From assembly GCA_013001365.1 (NCBI GenBank), contig JABDMQ010000126.1, forward strand, positions 1 through 8,583: DNA of 8,583 nucleotides, written 5' to 3'. Shown here piece by piece: positions 5,862 through 8,583 of this stretch. Numbering within the stretch: position 1 is the stretch's first letter; each line of letters opens with the position of its first letter. The notes below the pieces were generated by a model. It was not told the DNA's origin. It searched no databases and saw nothing but the letters and a program-made list of their open reading frames with translations. A program made the translations under genes and the position numbers. This DNA comes from Flavobacteriaceae bacterium. Lineage in GTDB: Bacteria; Bacteroidota; Bacteroidia; Flavobacteriales; Flavobacteriaceae.

Positions 5862-7865
5862 ATGAAATTCAAAATTGAATCAGATTTCAGTCCAACGGGA
5901 GATCAACCAGAAGCCATTAAGCAATTATCTCAAGGCATTGATAATGGAGAGCGATACCAAACTCTTCTTGGAGTTACAGGATCTGGTAAGACCTTTACTG
6001 TCGCTAACGTCATTGCTGAAATACAAAGACCGACTTTGGTTCTAGCACATAATAAAACCTTAGCGGCACAATTATATTCTGAATTCAAGCAATTCTTTCC
6101 GAATAATGCCGTAGAATATTTCGTATCGTATTACGATTATTATCAACCTGAAGCTTATATACCTGTTTCTGGAGTTTACATTGAAAAAGACCTTTCGATA
6201 AATGAAGAGATCGAAAAGATGCGCTTAAGTACAACATCTTCCCTCCTGTCAGGCCGTCGTGATGTTATTGTGGTGGCTTCAGTTTCGTGTCTTTACGGAA
6301 TTGGAAACCCTATCGAGTTCCAAAAAAACGTAATTACACTAAAACGTGACCAAGTTATCTCGAGGACAAAACTTTTGCATCAGTTGGTACAAAGCTTATA
6401 TTCTCGTACCGAAGTTGAATTCAATCATGGTAATTTCAGGATAAAGGGAGATACGGTAGATATTTTTCCGAGTTATGCCGATGACGCATTTAGGATTCAT
6501 TTTTTTGGTGATGAAATTGAAGATATTGAAGCCTTTAATATCCAGACCAATGAAGTGATTGAAAAATACGATCGCTTGAATATCTATCCAGCGAATATGT
6601 TCGTTACATCTCCAGAAATACTTCAGAATGCCATTCATGAAATCCAGGAAGACCTGGTCAAACAATACGATTATTTCAAGGAAATAAGTAAACACCTCGA
6701 AGCAAAACGCCTTAAAGAACGAACAGAATTCGACCTTGAAATGATTCGTGAACTCGGTTATTGCTCAGGAATTGAAAACTATTCCAGATATCTTGATGGC
6801 AGGGCTCCTGGAACGCGCCCTTTCTGTCTTCTGGATTATTTTCCTGATGATTACCTAATGGTTGTTGATGAGAGTCACGTTACTATTTCTCAAGTTCACG
6901 CTATGTATGGTGGTGACCGGAGCAGAAAAGAGAATTTAGTAGAATACGGGTTCAGGCTGCCAGCTGCTATGGACAATCGTCCTTTAAAGTTTGAGGAATT
7001 CGAAGCCTTACAGAATCAGGTGATCTATGTGAGTGCTACACCTGCAGATTACGAACTCCAAAAAACAGATGGAATCTATATCGAACAAGTTATTCGACCA
7101 ACGGGACTTCTGGATCCTGAAATAGAAGTGCGCCCAAGCTTGAACCAAATAGACGACCTTATTGAAGAGATACAACAGCGAGTTGATAAGGATGAACGTA
7201 CCCTGGTAACCACCTTAACCAAACGCATGGCCGAGGAATTGACCAAATATTTAAGCAGGATACAGATCAGGGTTAGATATATCCATTCTGATGTGGATAC
7301 ATTAGAACGGGTCGAAATCATGCAGGATCTAAGAAAAGGCATATTTGATGTTTTGGTTGGTGTGAATTTGCTCAGGGAAGGATTAGATCTTCCAGAAGTA
7401 TCTCTTGTTACCATATTGGATGCAGATAAGGAAGGATTTCTTCGTTCTGCAAGGTCATTGACTCAAACGGTTGGTCGCGCTGCAAGACATTTAGAAGGAA
7501 AGGCAATTATGTATGCAGATAAGATTACCAACAGTATGCAAAAAACGATCGACGAAACCAATTATCGTCGCGAAAAACAAATTGCCTATAATACTGCCAA
7601 CAATATTACTCCAAAAGCCTTGAATAAAAGCCTTGACAATGCGTTGACCAAGAATTCTGTTAGTTCTTACTATTATGAGCTAGAAGCACTTAAAGCGGCT
7701 GAGCCCGAAAGTGATTACTTAAGCAAACCTGAAATAGAGAAAAAAATTAAGGAGCGACGAAAATTGATGGAGCAAGCTGCAAAAGAACTTGACTTCTTGC
7801 TTGCTGCAAAATTACGTGATGAAATAAAGGAGTATCAAGTTAAGCTTGATCAATTGAAAGTTTAG
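5862..7865 (+). CDS. uvrB: UvrB, excinuclease ABC subunit B (nucleotide excision repair)
   Basis: UvrB takes damaged DNA handed over by UvrA, verifies the lesion by ATP-driven strand probing, and recruits the UvrC nuclease; it acts on the chromosome in the cytoplasm. At 667 residues it is full length (E. coli 673). Visible motifs: Walker A GVTGSGKT at 37-44 (K43); the damage-probing beta-hairpin with Y90, Y91, Y93 and Y94 and QPEAYIP after it; Walker B/DESH box at 336-339; VSATP at 390-394; RPTGLLDP at 412-419; NLLREGLDLP at 502-511; motif VI QTVGRAARH at 535-543. The C-terminal UVR domain, which contacts UvrC, covers about 625-660. The start at 5862 gives the family's usual N-terminus with FxPTGDQP. 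No key residue is missing. The gene lies 46 bp after the surface protein gene, to which it is functionally unrelated, and its stop overlaps the convergent gene by 4 bp. Confidence 0.98.
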   Translation: MKFKIESDFSPTGDQPEAIKQLSQGIDNGERYQTLLGVTGSGKTFTVANVIAEIQRPTLVLAHNKTLAAQLYSEFKQFFPNNAVEYFVSYYDYYQPEAYIPVSGVYIEKDLSINEEIEKMRLSTTSSLLSGRRDVIVVASVSCLYGIGNPIEFQKNVITLKRDQVISRTKLLHQLVQSLYSRTEVEFNHGNFRIKGDTVDIFPSYADDAFRIHFFGDEIEDIEAFNIQTNEVIEKYDRLNIYPANMFVTSPEILQNAIHEIQEDLVKQYDYFKEISKHLEAKRLKERTEFDLEMIRELGYCSGIENYSRYLDGRAPGTRPFCLLDYFPDDYLMVVDESHVTISQVHAMYGGDRSRKENLVEYGFRLPAAMDNRPLKFEEFEALQNQVIYVSATPADYELQKTDGIYIEQVIRPTGLLDPEIEVRPSLNQIDDLIEEIQQRVDKDERTLVTTLTKRMAEELTKYLSRIQIRVRYIHSDVDTLERVEIMQDLRKGIFDVLVGVNLLREGLDLPEVSLVTILDADKEGFLRSARSLTQTVGRAARHLEGKAIMYADKITNSMQKTIDETNYRREKQIAYNTANNITPKALNKSLDNALTKNSVSSYYYELEALKAAEPESDYLSKPEIEKKIKERRKLMEQAAKELDFLLAAKLRDEIKEYQVKLDQLKV

Positions 7866-8263
7866 TTATACTGTGTCTTGAAAATATCGATCAAGACATC
7901 TGGTGGTACGATCTTATTTGGGAAACTGTTCATTAAATCCAATACCTTATTAATAGCATCGTGATTCAAGCCCATTCGCAGACCGAAATTATGAATCTTA
8001 ATAAGTTTGGCCCTTGTAATATCGTTGCTTATATTCATCAGTAATATCAACCTATGAAATTGCACAATACGCTCACTATGAGACTTTAAGGGTATATATG
8101 TTGCAGGATGATTGATCAGATAATCAAAATCCGCTTGTGTAATATCTAGCTGTCTTGCAACTCCCAATAGGAAATTGTACTCTATTGGTTTGAGTTCGTT
8201 TTCAGTCTTTGCAAATGCAATCATTTCTGATAAAAGACTCAACTTTTCTACGCGATTGACCAT
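7862..8263 (-). CDS. Small TerB-like helical protein
   Basis: A 133-residue protein with no signal peptide or membrane segment, so probably cytoplasmic. It appears all alpha-helical and built of two similar halves. Residues 8-50 (LLSEMIAFAKTENELKPIEY, then FLLGVARQLDITQADFDYLI) follow the TerB pattern of a helix, an acidic turn, a Glu-containing helix, and a 'lg-(x)-DF-(x)-L' end. Residues about 63-115 repeat the layout (FHRLILLMNISNDITRAKL, GLRMGLNHDAINKVLDLM). The usual D-G of the TerB metal-binding turn is absent; T-E-N-E stands there. The start at 8263 is preferred because translation begins directly before the conserved EKLSLLSEMIAFA-type segment and an in-frame stop lies at 8282-8284. 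It is convergent with uvrB and overlaps it by 4 bp. As I recall, similar Bacteroidota proteins are sometimes labelled 'excinuclease ABC subunit B' in databases; this one has no UvrB motif. Its function is unknown; a role in tellurite resistance should not be assumed. Confidence 0.75.
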   Translation of the reverse strand: MVNRVEKLSLLSEMIAFAKTENELKPIEYNFLLGVARQLDITQADFDYLINHPATYIPLKSHSERIVQFHRLILLMNISNDITRAKLIKIHNFGLRMGLNHDAINKVLDLMNSFPNKIVPPDVLIDIFKTQYN

Positions 8264-8583
8264 GAGGTATGGATTAATTAATTATATGAATAAAATTAGG
8301 TATAATAATTACTTTATCGTCCTTGATTATTTGTATCTCATCGAAAAAATAATTACTCTTAAACGGATTTTTCTAACATTCATCAGGGCTAAGAGCCGAC
8401 AAATCATTCTTATTAATTGAATTTTAGTTTGAAAAATTGAACGGTGAAGCTAACATCATTAAAATATTAAAATCAGAATTGATGTTTACTTTATTAATGA
8501 TAGTCAGGGAATTAACGCTTATTTTTTCTTATCAAGATTCTTGATCATAAAATCCAATTGGTCCTTTATTATCGTTCAAGAAC
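8264..8583. other. AT-rich intergenic region without a supported gene
   Basis: About 320 bp, very rich in A and T, between the start of the TerB-like gene and the right edge. The - strand promoter of that gene should lie here, probably in the AT-rich stretch 8275-8320, but no clear TTG/TAnnTTTG pair was found. Short inverted repeats are present: GGCT-AAG-AGCC at 8387-8397 and ATCAAG-ATT-CTTGAT at 8531-8545. Neither has the long stem and T-run of a terminator. At the extreme right the - strand has an open frame of 16 codons ending in TGA at 8532-8534, and another short one ending in TAA near 8519-8521; either could be the tail of a gene beyond the window, but both are too short to call. Confidence 0.5.

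Noticed and set aside
5801..6346. 12-base match ACACTAAAACGT near the surface gene end and inside uvrB
   Set aside because: Both copies encode the common string T-L-K-R in unrelated proteins; flanks do not match, so it is coincidence.
6396..6695. 99-codon - strand open frame inside uvrB
   Set aside because: It is fully antisense to a canonical uvrB and has no domain pattern.
7076..7414. 112-codon - strand open frame inside uvrB
   Set aside because: It is Ser/Arg-rich, as expected from reading the opposite strand of a conserved gene, and overlaps helicase motifs of uvrB.
8175..8420. 81-codon + strand open frame in the right part
   Set aside because: Its first third is antisense to the start of the TerB-like gene, and the rest is AT-driven Ile/Leu/Tyr/Lys text with no recognisable family or start context.
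8463..8583. + strand frame open from 8463 to the right edge
   Set aside because: It has no ATG, GTG or clear start in frame, and the composition is what AT-rich DNA gives.

Overview
The window looks like chromosomal DNA from a marine-type, gliding or T9SS-bearing member of the Bacteroidota, most likely Flavobacteriia. It is AT-rich. Two large exported proteins end in the type B sorting domain of the type IX secretion system (T9SS, 'gliding motility-associated C-terminal domain'). The signal peptide ends in Ala-Gln, start codons lack obvious Shine-Dalgarno sequences, and the promoter-like boxes resemble the Bacteroidota TAnnTTTG type.

Left part (1-5815): two secreted or cell-surface proteins in tandem on the + strand. 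The first is the 3' part of a gene that begins before the window. It has a CARDB-like Ig fold, one roughly 87-residue two-cysteine domain and a type B sorting domain. The second is a complete 1611-residue adhesin-like protein: signal peptide, choice-of-anchor L domain, Ig-like domain, eleven tandem copies of a 91-96-residue domain, another Ig-like domain, a SprB-like repeat domain and a type B sorting domain. The single domain in the first protein belongs to the same family as the eleven tandem copies in the second. A 134-bp gap separates the genes. It holds a candidate promoter, a 22-bp imperfect direct repeat and a 9-bp direct repeat.

Middle (5862-7865): a complete, canonical uvrB, the helicase-like damage-verification subunit of UvrABC nucleotide excision repair. 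All expected motifs and the C-terminal UVR domain are present.

Right part (7862-8583): a small TerB-like helical protein on the - strand, convergent with uvrB and overlapping its stop codon by 4 bp. About 320 bp of very AT-rich sequence follows with no gene I can support.

How they fit together: the two surface proteins should cross the inner membrane by Sec and the outer membrane by the T9SS, probably for adhesion, matrix formation or gliding. uvrB is unrelated housekeeping. The TerB-like neighbour may or may not be linked to uvrB. There is no CRISPR array, mobile element, tRNA or rRNA. I did not find a clear new multi-gene system. The most notable material is the paired-cysteine, Asp-rich repeat domain shared by the two surface proteins.
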